Positions 28,416 through 42,240 of a DNA stretch of 64,000 bases are shown here, piece after piece. Each line of letters starts with the position of its first letter. The stretch's first letter is position 1. Source of the stretch: an uncultured Clostridia bacterium (GTDB taxonomy: Bacteria > Bacillota > Clostridia > Christensenellales > Pumilibacteraceae); NCBI GenBank assembly GCA_948440265.1, contig CAOJOK010000002.1, positions 124,001 to 188,000 of the forward strand, given 5' to 3'. The notes under the pieces are model-generated. The model had not been told where the DNA came from. It searched no databases and was given only the letters and a program-made list of their open reading frames with translations. The position numbers were made by a program, and so were the translations under genes.

Positions 28416-28446
28416 AAAAAAGGGACTGTCCGCAATAGAACAGTCC
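28416..28446 (-). terminator. Rho-independent terminator of the mod-res operon
   Basis: GGACTGT/ACAGTCC stem followed by CTTTTTTG on the minus strand, just after the res stop. Confidence 0.8.
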
Positions 28447-28481
28447 GCTCCAAAAAATCATAATTCGCTTTTTTTGCAATT

Positions 28482-31040
28482 TCAGTCCAGAAGCGATTGC
28501 ATATCCCTTTCGAATTCCGCCGCGCGGTTTTCTTCGTTGAAAAAGTGGAAGCCTTCTATTTCGCAGCCGCCGTCGGACACGACGGCTTTTTCCTTTATCT
28601 GCAGTAAAAAGTCTTCTTTCCACTTGTCCGTTTCCAAAAGCTGTTCTCCTTTCGGCTCGATAAAAACCATCTTTTTTCTCTCGCCCTTTTTCAAAAACAA
28701 TATAAAATCGGGTTCGAACCGCTCGCCGCCGTCAAACGAATACAAAACGCACTGACGCTCGTTTCTGATTAAATAAACGTCGTCGTATTTTTGCTTCAAG
28801 CTCTCGATACGGCGCGCAAAGTACGCGACGAACGCCTTTTCCTCCGACGTTCCGTAATTGTCTTCGAAAACATACCAATCTTTATCCGACAAGTCCATAC
28901 GAAATGCGCTGTCTACGGAATGGTCTTTCTGCGAAACGCCCCTGCCGCCGAGAACGGGGATACAGCTTATGGTCTTATCGGTTATGACGTCGCCGATTTT
29001 ATGCGGTTCGAATAAAAGCGCTCCGTCATACCTGCTTCTCTCTGCGGCGAGTATGCCTGCAAGCTCTTTCATTGCGCTCACGCAGGCGTCATACAGTATA
29101 GGGACGCTCGGCTTTTGCAAGGCCGTTACGCGTATAAGCAAATCGCCTATATACTCCGAACTTTTAATGAACTCGCTTGTCGATTTCAAACTCGGAAAAC
29201 ACATTTTCAAACTGTCGAACGCCAAGACGGGAAACTGCCTGACTGCCTTGTGCACAGTGGAATAGTTTATTTCGGCAATATCGTTTACCTTGTAGGCAAA
29301 AGCACACGCCGAGACGCCTTTTTCCGCCGCCGCTCCGTCGAACAGTATATCCTCGCCGCCGCGCCCCGTAACGCAGTCATAGTCGAAAGGTCGGGTTTTG
29401 AACGACTGCAAAATCTCCGAAAAGCTCTTTTCGCCTTTCTTGACTTTTTTATTTAAATATATATTTTCCGTAAGATACACATTGCTTTTTTTAAACGACT
29501 CTTTCAGGCGGTTTTCCAAATCGATACGGTCGTCGGCGTCCAAACCTATCTCTCTCAACGCGATGTGCAATTCGTTTATATATCTCGGCTCGTTTTGGCA
29601 GTGATAGTACAGCGTTTCGCATACCCGCAGAGGGTTGCCGGCATCATTGTCGTATTTGCGCCTGTCCCGCAAGCCCGTCCCCGCTATCTCGAACGGACAG
29701 TATCGGGCGCCCCTGCCGATAAGCTGTGCTTCGGCAATCGTGCCTGCCCCCGGCTTGCCGTCGTGCGCGTCTCTCGTTTCGTAAAGCCGCACGATATCGA
29801 ACAGATTGCGAACGTCCCAGCCTTCGTTCAGCTTGTCCACCGCAAAGACCGCTCTGAACGGATTGTCGGCGTCTTCGAGTGAATTCAACAGGCGCTGATT
29901 CTTTTCCACGTCGCCGTCGTCGCCGGCAGTGATACAGCGCTCTCTCGAAAAGCCGTCTTTGATTTCCGCGGCAAGCGTTTCGAAACTCGGGTCGCTCTTT
30001 TCAAAGTATTCGCGCACCTGTTTCATAATCGGTATCTGCATTTGCGTATTGTCGAACACCGATTTTATTTTATCTCCGTTCAATGCGGCTATACCCGAAA
30101 TAAAATCTTCGCGGTTTTTAATGTTATCCTTTATAAGTCTGGATTTCAGCATAACGACGGGTTTTATGTTCAACCTGTTGTCGTTGAAAACTTTAAGCCT
30201 GTACTCGCTTAAAAGCACCGCCTGCAACGCCCTGTCGAATATAACGCTGTCGCTCCGCAGAGTCTTGATTTCTTTGGAATACCCGTCTTCTCGGAATTTT
30301 AAAAGCGCATAATCGAACACTATCTTTTCTTCGTACTTTGCCTTTATTTCCGCATTGCTCAAATCGCAAGTCGCGGTAAATTCCAAAAGTACGTTTTCGG
30401 GATTTGCCGAAAATATGTTCTCCACTGTGGATTCCCAATGGCTTGCGCTCTCCTTTTCCTGCGCCGAGTTTGCCTTTGTCCCCGCGCTCAAATGGTGAGC
30501 CTCGTCGGAAACGAGCACGATTTTACGGTCGGAAAAATCATAGACCGAAACCCCGTCTTCCCTGACCGCTTTCATATCCGAATGAAGTCCCTGCGTCGTC
30601 GTAAAGCAGATATTGATACAATCGTCGTCGGTGCTCTGAAAGTTTGCCGTTTCGTTGATTTTAATGCGTTTTCCGTCTATGATTATGTCGTCGGCAAACA
30701 GATATTTCGTCGACGTTTTTGCCAAAAAATTATCTTTCGTCTTGGCTACGATATTGCTTGAATTCACGAAAAACAGAAAATTTCTGTATCCCTGCTTGTA
30801 AAGATACAGTATTAGTCCTGCCATTATCAGCGTCTTGCCGCTTCCCGTCGCCATATGAAACAGCGTACGAAAATTCCCTTTCGCCCGTTCGAAACAGGTC
30901 ACGAAATTTCTGAACGCCTTATCCTGATACGGACGAAGCTCGAACTTTTTGTTCAGGTTCTCGCTTATGCATTGCGGCAGGTCGGCATATACGCCCACTT
31001 CTTTCCAAGCCTCTATTCTGTCACACAGCTTTGCCGCCAC
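28482..31040 (-). CDS. type III restriction enzyme Res subunit (SF2 helicase + PD-(D/E)xK)
   Basis: Walker A MATGSGKT, SDEAHHL motif II, C-terminal EPDFILFLKKGERKKMVFIEPKG. Confidence 0.9.
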   Translation of the reverse strand: MAAKLCDRIEAWKEVGVYADLPQCISENLNKKFELRPYQDKAFRNFVTCFERAKGNFRTLFHMATGSGKTLIMAGLILYLYKQGYRNFLFFVNSSNIVAKTKDNFLAKTSTKYLFADDIIIDGKRIKINETANFQSTDDDCINICFTTTQGLHSDMKAVREDGVSVYDFSDRKIVLVSDEAHHLSAGTKANSAQEKESASHWESTVENIFSANPENVLLEFTATCDLSNAEIKAKYEEKIVFDYALLKFREDGYSKEIKTLRSDSVIFDRALQAVLLSEYRLKVFNDNRLNIKPVVMLKSRLIKDNIKNREDFISGIAALNGDKIKSVFDNTQMQIPIMKQVREYFEKSDPSFETLAAEIKDGFSRERCITAGDDGDVEKNQRLLNSLEDADNPFRAVFAVDKLNEGWDVRNLFDIVRLYETRDAHDGKPGAGTIAEAQLIGRGARYCPFEIAGTGLRDRRKYDNDAGNPLRVCETLYYHCQNEPRYINELHIALREIGLDADDRIDLENRLKESFKKSNVYLTENIYLNKKVKKGEKSFSEILQSFKTRPFDYDCVTGRGGEDILFDGAAAEKGVSACAFAYKVNDIAEINYSTVHKAVRQFPVLAFDSLKMCFPSLKSTSEFIKSSEYIGDLLIRVTALQKPSVPILYDACVSAMKELAGILAAERSRYDGALLFEPHKIGDVITDKTISCIPVLGGRGVSQKDHSVDSAFRMDLSDKDWYVFEDNYGTSEEKAFVAYFARRIESLKQKYDDVYLIRNERQCVLYSFDGGERFEPDFILFLKKGERKKMVFIEPKGEQLLETDKWKEDFLLQIKEKAVVSDGGCEIEGFHFFNEENRAAEFERDMQSLLD

Positions 31041-32914
31041 TATTTGTTCTCCCCGTCGTAAAAGCCGCGCGTGAATTTTTTTGCTCTCTCGTTCACGGCA
31101 AAAGTTTCGTCGTCCATATCGCTGTAATTCACATAGAGCATATTTTTGTCAAGCAGGGCTAAAAGCAGTTTTTTTCTGTCCGCCTTTTTAAGTGCGGCAA
31201 AATCTTTCGCGTCGGGGTTTATATCTGCAGGGTTCACCGTGCTTGCGATAAATCCGCTACCGAGAATTTCTTCGAGCAGTGCCGAAAGTTCTTCTCCCGA
31301 CTTTGCGGTCCGGATTTTTTCCGCATATTTCTGATTGAGCTTGGCAAGCTCGCAGGAAACAAACTCTCCGCCTCCCGAAAAACCGCACTCCGCCGAAACG
31401 CCCGACTTATCCCCTGCAATAACTTCGTTTAAGCGGGCTATGCTCTTTTCATAGTGCTCGTCCAACTGCTCCAACCCGATAAAGCGGCGATTGGTCTTTA
31501 ACGCCACCGCGCCCGTCGTGCCCGTTCCGAAATATGCGTCCAGCACATAATCGCCCTCGTCGGTAAACGCGCGAATGATTCTCTTGACAAGCGCTTCGGG
31601 CTTTTTTCCGTTTTTGAGCTGTACGCTCGATTCTTTATTTATATTTATAGTGCTTATGTCCGTCCAGATGTCGCCGACGGGTTCTTCGACATAGTCGCTC
31701 AAAAATAAAACCGTGTTGACTTTTTTGCCGTCGAAAAACACGACCGACTGTTTGCCGTCGCCGTCCGTTATCCTGCAAAACTTCCCCACGGGCAGTTCTT
31801 CCTTTATCTGCGAATCGCGTGTCACGGGATATATCATTTCCCGAGCGTGCCCGATTTTATCGAAATCCTTGCCCACTTTTTCCACTTTCCAACAAGAGCA
31901 GTCGTCGTCGATATTGACTATCCGCTTGTTGTAATATTTTGCGTAATCGCTCAAGTTGTCCTTCGGCTTGGTTTCGGGATTCATTCGGACATTGCTTCTG
32001 TCGCGCGCGTAAATCAGAATAAACTCTTTGAGCTTCGGGAACTTATTCTGCACGTTCCCCATTTTAAAGCCCTTCAACTCGCTCATTTTAACGCAAATCG
32101 TATTGACGTGATTGTCTCGCCCGAAAATCTCGTCCGCCAAAACTTTGAGATACGCCATTTCGTTGTCGTCGCATTGCAGACAAATCACGCCGTCCTTTCT
32201 CAAAAGCAGCCGCGCAACTTGCAGTCTGTTTTTCATCATAGTCAGCCAGGACGAATGTTTGAAGCGGTCGTTGTAAGGCACTTCGTCGCTGTTTGTATTG
32301 TACAAGATGTCCCAATACATACATTTAATCGAATTTCCGAACCGCGGCAAAAGCGAGTGCATAGCCAGCAGATTATTGCCCTTTACGACAAGATTGTCGC
32401 CTGCTTTGAATTCCGCACAGTCTTCTGCGCCCTTTGCTCCGTGCCGCACCGCACAGTCTAAAACTTTTCTTTCAAACAGTCGGTCAATCTCTCCGCGGCT
32501 CAAAATCTCGTTGTAAAACACTTCTTCTCGCCTGTCGTTTTCCGCCGTGCTGTCAAACTCCAAAACACAGTCCTTGTACGGGAAAGACAGAACGACGTCG
32601 TCCTTGACCGACAAAAACTCGTCGCTCGAATTCGTCAGTCCTATCTTGTTTTTATACCGCGTATAAGAGTCCGGCAAAAAACTGCGATTGTTTACAAACC
32701 ACCCGAACGCCGTTTTATCGAAAACCAAAACGCCGTCGACTTCGGTGAAAAATCTTTCCCTGCACGACTTATTTGTCAAAAGTAGTTTTATGAGCTTCGC
32801 ATCTGCCGACATTGCGTCGGCATAGACTGCGGTTTTTATAAGCTCGCCGTCTTTGGTAAAATATTTCTTCTCGCTCTTTAAAAGCCCGTATAATTCTTCG
32901 TAAACTTTGTCCAC
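31040..32914 (-). CDS. type III R-M methyltransferase Mod subunit (beta-class)
   Basis: YNDRFKHSSWLTMMKNRLQVARLLLRKDGVICLQCDDNEMAYLKVLADEIFGRDN; SAM motif DAYFGTGTTGAVAL; motif IV reads DILY instead of DPPY; ends overlapping the res start. Confidence 0.9.
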   Translation of the reverse strand: MDKVYEELYGLLKSEKKYFTKDGELIKTAVYADAMSADAKLIKLLLTNKSCRERFFTEVDGVLVFDKTAFGWFVNNRSFLPDSYTRYKNKIGLTNSSDEFLSVKDDVVLSFPYKDCVLEFDSTAENDRREEVFYNEILSRGEIDRLFERKVLDCAVRHGAKGAEDCAEFKAGDNLVVKGNNLLAMHSLLPRFGNSIKCMYWDILYNTNSDEVPYNDRFKHSSWLTMMKNRLQVARLLLRKDGVICLQCDDNEMAYLKVLADEIFGRDNHVNTICVKMSELKGFKMGNVQNKFPKLKEFILIYARDRSNVRMNPETKPKDNLSDYAKYYNKRIVNIDDDCSCWKVEKVGKDFDKIGHAREMIYPVTRDSQIKEELPVGKFCRITDGDGKQSVVFFDGKKVNTVLFLSDYVEEPVGDIWTDISTININKESSVQLKNGKKPEALVKRIIRAFTDEGDYVLDAYFGTGTTGAVALKTNRRFIGLEQLDEHYEKSIARLNEVIAGDKSGVSAECGFSGGGEFVSCELAKLNQKYAEKIRTAKSGEELSALLEEILGSGFIASTVNPADINPDAKDFAALKKADRKKLLLALLDKNMLYVNYSDMDDETFAVNERAKKFTRGFYDGENK

Positions 32915-33013
32915 TGTCCGCTCCTTTCGCTTCCATCACATTATACCAATTTATCGCAAAAAAATCAACTTAAATTACATTCAATACCCTGCAACGGGTC
33001 AAAGCGCACGAAA

Positions 33014-33043
33014 AAAGCCGCTTCTCTTTCGAAAAACGGCTTT
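33014..33043 (-). terminator. rpoC terminator
   Basis: Minus strand AAAGCCG...CGGCTTT stem then TTTTCG. Confidence 0.8.
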
Positions 33044-33056
33044 AACCTGTTTTTTG

Positions 33057-36620
<3,564 letters not shown>

Positions 36621-36623
36621 AAA

Positions 36624-39600
36624 TCAGTCCTCCTCCTTTTTGCTCTTCTTTCCCTTCTTGACCGGCAGTTCGTCGTCGAGCAAGTCGTCGTCGGTAATTG
36701 TTCTGTCGGCAAACGGGTCGTCCAGCTCCAAGCTCGTATCGCCGAACAGCTGTTCGTCGATATCTTCGTCGTCGAGAGTGTCGTCTTCGACCGAGAAATC
36801 TTCGCCGTCTCCGAGGTCGAGTTCGTCGTCGAAGTTGATAACGCCGTCTTCGAAATGCTTCTTGCGCGGTTCCTGTTCGTCCGCCTGCGTATATCCGAAT
36901 GCGTCGTCCTCGATAAGGTCCTTAATCGAAATCTCGTTTCTGTCCTCGTTAAGCACTTTTACGTCGAGCGCAAGCGCCTGCAATTCTTTGATAAGCACTT
37001 TGAACGATTCGGGAACGCCGGGTTCCGACGTATTCAGTCCCTTGACGATTGATTCGTAGGTCTTGACGCGGCCCACAATATCGTCGGACTTGACCGTCAT
37101 AATCTCCTGCAAGACGTTCGCCGCGCCGTATGCGTACAGCGCCCAAACTTCCATTTCGCCGAAACGCTGTCCTCCGAACTGCGCCTTGCCGCCGAGCGGC
37201 TGCTGTGTTACCAGCGAGTACGGACCCGTGGAGCGCGCGTGTATCTTGTCGTCGACAAGGTGAATGAGCTTAATCATATACATATAGCCGACCGTGGCGC
37301 GGTTCTCGAACGGTTCGCCCGTTCTGCCGTCGTACATAAGAATTTTACCGTCGACTTTGCCGTCCGTCGTAAAGCCGTTCTCGTCGAGCAACATTCTTAT
37401 GTCGCTCTCCAGCGCGCCGTCGAATATCGGCGTTGCGACTTTCCAGCCGAGCGCTTTCGCAACCAGTCCCAAGTGTACTTCCAAGACCTGACCGATGTTC
37501 ATACGCGAAGGAACGCCGAGCGGATTGAGCACGATTTGAAGCGGCGTACCGTCTGCCATAAACGGCATATCTTCTTCGGGAAGTATGCGGCTGACGACGC
37601 CCTTGTTTCCGTGACGTCCCGCCATTTTGTCGCCGACGGAAATTTTACGTTTCTGTGCAATATATACGCGGACCAGCTTGTTTACGCCGGGGCTCATTTC
37701 GTCCTTATTGGCTCTCGTGAACACCTTGACGTCCACAACGATACCGCCTTCGCCGTGCGGCACGCGAAGCGACGTATCTCTGACTTCTCTTGCCTTTTCG
37801 CCGAATATCGCTCTCAACAGGCGTTCTTCGGGAGTAAGCTCGGTTTCGCCCTTCGGGGTGACTTTACCGACGAGTATGTCGCCGCTGCCGACTTCCGCGC
37901 CGATACGGACGATACCGTCTTCGTCGAGATTTTTAAGCGCGTCTTCGCCGACGTTGGGTATGTCGCGCGTTATTTCTTCTTCGCCGAGCTTGGTGTCGCG
38001 GGCGTCGATTTCGTGTTCTTCGATATGAATGGAAGTGAATACGTCGTCCTTGACAATCTTCTCGCTAATCAAAATAGCGTCCTCGTAGTTATAGCCTTCC
38101 CAGCTCATAAAGCCGATGAGAATGTTTCTTCCCAGAGCCAACTCGGCATTTTCCGTCGAGTGACCGTCGGCAAGGGTCTGTCCCTGCTCCACTCTTTCGC
38201 CCTTTTCCACAATGGGCTTCTGATTGATACAGGTGCCTTGGTTGGAGCCTATAAACTTTTTCAACGTGTAGGTCGCTTTCGAGCCGCCGTCTTCGTCCAC
38301 GATAATCGTGTCCGCGTCGACGTAAGCCACTTTGCCGCCCTTTCTCGCAATGACCATAACGCCGGAGTCATAAGCAATCTTGTGCTCTATGCCCGTGCCT
38401 ACGATAGGCGCTTCGGGCTTCAGAAGCGGAACTGCCTGGCGTTGCATATTGGAGCCCATAAGGGCGCGGTTCGTATCGTCGTTTTCCAAGAACGGAATAA
38501 GCGCTGTTGCGACGGAAACCATCTGTCTCGGGGAAACGTCGACGTAATCGATGTCGTCGCGGTTTCTCTCTCCGATGTCGTCGCGGTAACGCGCCAAAAC
38601 ACGTTCGTTCACAAACCAGCCGTTTTCGTCGAGCGGCTCGTTTGCCTGCGCGACCACGTATCTGTCTTCCTCGTCGGCAGGCAGATAATCGACCGTGTCC
38701 GTAACCTTGTGATTTTCTTTATCCACTCTGCGGTAAGGCGCTTCAATAAAGCCGTAACGGTTTATTCTCGCGTAAGCCGACAAAGAGCTTATAAGACCGA
38801 TATTCTGACCTTCGGGCGTTTCTATCGGGCATATTCTCGAATAGTGGGAATAGTGAACGTCACGCACTTCGAAAGACGCGCGCTCTCTGTTCAAGCCGCC
38901 GGGTCCGAGTGCGGAAAGTTTTCTCTTGTGCGTCAACTCGGCAATCGGGTTGCTCTCGTCCATAAACTGCGACAACTGCGAAGACCCGAAGAACTCTTTT
39001 ATCGAGCTGGATACGGGGCGGATGTTTATAAGCGTCTGCGGAGTCAGGTCGGCATCCGACTGAATCTGCATTCTTTCGCGGATTACGCGCTCCAATCTCG
39101 CTATACCGATTCTGAACTGGTTCTGCAAAAGCTCGCCCACACTGCGCACCCTGCGGTTGCCGAGGTGGTCGATATTGTCGCAGAAGCCTATGCCATAACG
39201 CAAACCGATGATATAGTTGATTGTGGCAATAACGTCGTCCACCAAAAGGTGCTTGACCACAAGTTTGTCTACATTGCTTGCAATGAGCGATTTGAGTTTT
39301 TCCGTATCGCCGCCCGCTTCGTCGATAAGTTCTTTAAGCGCGAAATAGTACACCTTTTCGCTGACTCCCAAATCTTCGGGGTCGCAATCGATATAATCGC
39401 GCAAATCGACGTGGTGATTGCCTATGACGGTGTGGCTGCCCGTTTCCGTAGCGTAAAGCTCGGGGTTGACCGCAACGGTGACTTCGTTGATTCCGGAATT
39501 CTGAATACGGATAGCCGTCTTTTCGTCGATGACGTCGCCTTTTTTGACGTATAACACGCCGTCCGCGTCCACGACGTCCTGCGCGGCAGTCATACCTGCG

Positions 39601-40487
39601 ATACGCGCCGAAAGCGACAGCTTCTTGTTGTATTTATAGCGGCCGACTTTGGACAGGTCGTATTTTCTTCTGTCGTAGAAAAGGTTTTCCACATAGCCGC
39701 GGATACTGTCGAGGTTGGGTATTTCTCCGGGACGGAGTTTGCGGTTGAGTTCGATAAGACCTTCGTCTTCGTTCTTTGCCGTATCCTTCTCGCAGGTACT
39801 CAACATAAGCTTTTCATTGTGGAATATGGCGGCTATTTCTTCGTCGCTGCCGAAATGCGCTCCTTCGGTTACCGCGGACAACGAACGCATAAGCACCGAA
39901 GCCGGCACCTTTCTCGTTCTGTCGACGTGCACCCAAAGCGTACCTGCGGAATCTTCCTGAAATTCCAGCCAGGCGCCGCGCGACGGAATGTTCGTAGCTC
40001 CGTAATACGCCTTACCCGTCTTTACGTCCTTGACGAAATCGAAGTAAACGCCGGGGGAACGGACAAGCTGGGAAACGATGACGCGCTCCGCGCCGTTTAT
40101 TATAAACGAACCGTTCGGAGTCATAAGCGGGAAATCTCCCATAAACACTTCCTGCTCTATCGCTTGTCCCGTTTCCTTGTAGACAAGGCGAACGTTGACT
40201 TTCAGCGGCGCGGCATACGTCGCGTCTCTGTCCTTACATTCCTTCTCGGTGTATTTGGGATTGTTTTCCAGAGTGTGATTTAAAAAATACAGCTCGATTT
40301 TGCCCGAAAAGTCGGTAATCGGGGAAAAGTCCTCAAACACCTCCGCAATGCCGTGCTGCAGGAAATCCTCATAGGAAGACTTCTGCACTTCAATAAGGTA
40401 CGGCATATCGATGACTTCGCTCACCTGCGCGAACGAACGACGCTCGGTCTTTCCGTACTTTACCTTTTTGATGGTTCTTGCCGCCAT
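36624..40487 (-). CDS. rpoB: RNA polymerase beta subunit
   Basis: [39 protein letters not shown]; start at [19 protein letters not shown]. Confidence 0.99.
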   Translation of the reverse strand: MAARTIKKVKYGKTERRSFAQVSEVIDMPYLIEVQKSSYEDFLQHGIAEVFEDFSPITDFSGKIELYFLNHTLENNPKYTEKECKDRDATYAAPLKVNVRLVYKETGQAIEQEVFMGDFPLMTPNGSFIINGAERVIVSQLVRSPGVYFDFVKDVKTGKAYYGATNIPSRGAWLEFQEDSAGTLWVHVDRTRKVPASVLMRSLSAVTEGAHFGSDEEIAAIFHNEKLMLSTCEKDTAKNEDEGLIELNRKLRPGEIPNLDSIRGYVENLFYDRRKYDLSKVGRYKYNKKLSLSARIAGMTAAQDVVDADGVLYVKKGDVIDEKTAIRIQNSGINEVTVAVNPELYATETGSHTVIGNHHVDLRDYIDCDPEDLGVSEKVYYFALKELIDEAGGDTEKLKSLIASNVDKLVVKHLLVDDVIATINYIIGLRYGIGFCDNIDHLGNRRVRSVGELLQNQFRIGIARLERVIRERMQIQSDADLTPQTLINIRPVSSSIKEFFGSSQLSQFMDESNPIAELTHKRKLSALGPGGLNRERASFEVRDVHYSHYSRICPIETPEGQNIGLISSLSAYARINRYGFIEAPYRRVDKENHKVTDTVDYLPADEEDRYVVAQANEPLDENGWFVNERVLARYRDDIGERNRDDIDYVDVSPRQMVSVATALIPFLENDDTNRALMGSNMQRQAVPLLKPEAPIVGTGIEHKIAYDSGVMVIARKGGKVAYVDADTIIVDEDGGSKATYTLKKFIGSNQGTCINQKPIVEKGERVEQGQTLADGHSTENAELALGRNILIGFMSWEGYNYEDAILISEKIVKDDVFTSIHIEEHEIDARDTKLGEEEITRDIPNVGEDALKNLDEDGIVRIGAEVGSGDILVGKVTPKGETELTPEERLLRAIFGEKAREVRDTSLRVPHGEGGIVVDVKVFTRANKDEMSPGVNKLVRVYIAQKRKISVGDKMAGRHGNKGVVSRILPEEDMPFMADGTPLQIVLNPLGVPSRMNIGQVLEVHLGLVAKALGWKVATPIFDGALESDIRMLLDENGFTTDGKVDGKILMYDGRTGEPFENRATVGYMYMIKLIHLVDDKIHARSTGPYSLVTQQPLGGKAQFGGQRFGEMEVWALYAYGAANVLQEIMTVKSDDIVGRVKTYESIVKGLNTSEPGVPESFKVLIKELQALALDVKVLNEDRNEISIKDLIEDDAFGYTQADEQEPRKKHFEDGVINFDDELDLGDGEDFSVEDDTLDDEDIDEQLFGDTSLELDDPFADRTITDDDLLDDELPVKKGKKSKKEED

Positions 40488-40966
40488 TATTTTCTCCTTT
40501 AATCGCGAAAATATTTTTTTAAGTTTTTTCTTCAAAACCGTTGCTTTTTTTCAAGCTGCGGTATATACTAATACCGTAAGCAATTCATAAAAAGCAGGGT
40601 GCGCGTTAAAAGCGTATAACACGCACGTTATATTTTATCACGAGTGCTTGTTTTTTGTCAAGCATTTTTTCATAAATTTTCCCAACAAAATTTTTCCCGA
40701 ATCTTTTCGTTATAAAAACGCCGAAATTCAAATGCGGCGCGAGAACGCAATCCGAAAAAATATGCTTGATTGCAATTGCTTGCACTTCTCCGATACAAAA
40801 GCAATACTCCAAAGGACAGACAGCACCGAAGCGCGAAATCTTTTCCGATACCGCGAACAATGTACGCAATACCTTTACCAACAGCAAGAAGCGACACAAA
40901 CTCGTCAATGCGCTTTCGCGTAGCGGACAAAAAGAATAAATGCGCCGAGGTGCCGTAAATGATGTT

Positions 40967-41032
40967 AACCCTGCAAAAGTCTTGCAGGGTTCTCTTTATG
41001 CAAAAAGAGCGGCTCTTTTTTTGATGCCGCTC
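40967..41032. other. cluster of perfect hairpins in the rpoB / GNAT intergenic region
   Basis: AACCCTGCAA/TTGCAGGGTT (40967-40991) and GAGCGGC/GCCGCTC (41007-41032, followed by TTTTT on the minus strand); AAAAAGAG/CTCTTTTT (41002-41020) is mutually exclusive with the second. Confidence 0.7.
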
Positions 41033-41171
41033 ACATACGGATTTTGCCACATAAAAATAAGTATAGCGCACTATACCTTGCAAGCAGGGCAAGTGCGGTT
41101 ATTTATTTTACTTTTAAGACTATTTATTATATACTATCTGAAAGATAAACAGTAATTTGCGGAGAAAACCT

Positions 41172-41636
41172 ATGCTTGAATTAGTAAAACCATCTTACGA
41201 GCAACTCGCTTTTAGGCAAGCGTTGCTGGCAGACGAAAAAACAATGTCATACAATGCCAAATGGGGTGGAACGATAGACTTTACACCGGACCGCTGGGAG
41301 AGTTGGTATAGGGATTGGATTTCTTGCGCGGAAGGGCGCTTTTATAGATACTTGTATTCACCACGTGACAATGCCTTTGTAGGTGAAATCGCATATCATT
41401 TTGATGAAGAATATCGGTGTTATATTTGCAATGTTATTGTTCATAGTCACTACAGAGGAAATGGATTTGGCAAGATAGGATTGCTTCTTTTACTTGAAGA
41501 AGCAAAAAAGGCGGGCATTTCCGTGGTCTACGACAACATAGCAGCAGACAATACTGCAATTCGCTTATTTAAGCAGTGCGGCTTTACGGAAAAATGGAGA
41601 AATAAAGATATTATTATGTTAGAAAGAATTCTATAA
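41172..41636 (+). CDS. GNAT family N-acetyltransferase
   Basis: VIVHSHYRGNGFGKIGLLLLLEEAK...NTAIRLFKQCGF. Confidence 0.9.
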   Translation: MLELVKPSYEQLAFRQALLADEKTMSYNAKWGGTIDFTPDRWESWYRDWISCAEGRFYRYLYSPRDNAFVGEIAYHFDEEYRCYICNVIVHSHYRGNGFGKIGLLLLLEEAKKAGISVVYDNIAADNTAIRLFKQCGFTEKWRNKDIIMLERIL

Positions 41637-41658
41637 ATTACAATTTATCAAACAATTA

Positions 41659-41690
41659 AAAGAGCGAAGAATTGTCTTCGCTCTTTGTTT
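41659..41690. terminator. bidirectional terminator between GNAT and rplQ
   Basis: AAAGAGCGAAGA/TCTTCGCTCTTT stem, T-rich flank. Confidence 0.85.
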
Positions 41691-41713
41691 TATTGCAATT
41701 AAAATTTTTGTTT

Positions 41714-42229
41714 TTACACAAGCTCGATGAGAGCCGTTTCCGCGCCGTCGCCTCTGCGGAAGCCCATTTTCAAGACGCGGGTATAACCGCCCTTGCGGTT
41801 GACGTCTTTTGCACGCTGGTCATACTTCGGCGCAAGCTCGTTGAATATTTTTTCCACGAGCGGATGCTTGATATTCTTCGTGCGGGCATAGAACGCTTCG
41901 TCGGTTTCGCCCTCTTTCTTCGTCTCGGGAATATCGTACGTGAGAGCCATAATTCTGCGGCGAGCGGCAAGTTTGTCTTTGCCGTCGTTTACGACTTCGA
42001 CTTTGATTTCCTGACCCTTTTTGTTTTTACGGGTCTCTACTTTCTTCACGGTGTCGAGATAGTCGTTTATCGCTATCGTTATAATCTTCTCCGCGTATTT
42101 CTGCACTTCTTTTGCGCGCGCGTAAGTCGTCTCTATTCTGCCATTCCACAGCAAGTCGGACGCCTGCTGACGAATAAGCGCCATTCTCTGGTCGGTGGGC
42201 TTACCGAGTTTTCTCTGTATAGCTGCCAT
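41714..42229 (-). CDS. rplQ: 50S ribosomal protein L17
   Basis: MAAIQRKLGKPTDQRMALIRQQASDLLWNGRIETTYARAKEV. Confidence 0.97.
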   Translation of the reverse strand: MAAIQRKLGKPTDQRMALIRQQASDLLWNGRIETTYARAKEVQKYAEKIITIAINDYLDTVKKVETRKNKKGQEIKVEVVNDGKDKLAARRRIMALTYDIPETKKEGETDEAFYARTKNIKHPLVEKIFNELAPKYDQRAKDVNRKGGYTRVLKMGFRRGDGAETALIELV

Positions 42230-42240
42230 TGTCTTTCTCC

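Noticed and set aside
27082-28623. N-terminal 90-aa extension of the ferritin-like ORF (28354-28623)
   Set aside because: Overlaps the res C-terminus and terminator; composition non-coding; clear ATG with RBS at 28353
28482-32914. Phase-variable simple sequence repeats in type III mod
   Set aside because: No homopolymer or short tandem repeat tracts long enough to mediate slippage were seen in mod or its promoter
40606-41092. Minus ORFs 40606-40908 (100 aa) and 40670-41092 (140 aa) upstream of rpoB
   Set aside because: No recognisable family, overlap each other in different frames, the first overlaps the putative rpoB promoter (TTGACA...TAAAAT), the second spans several hairpins
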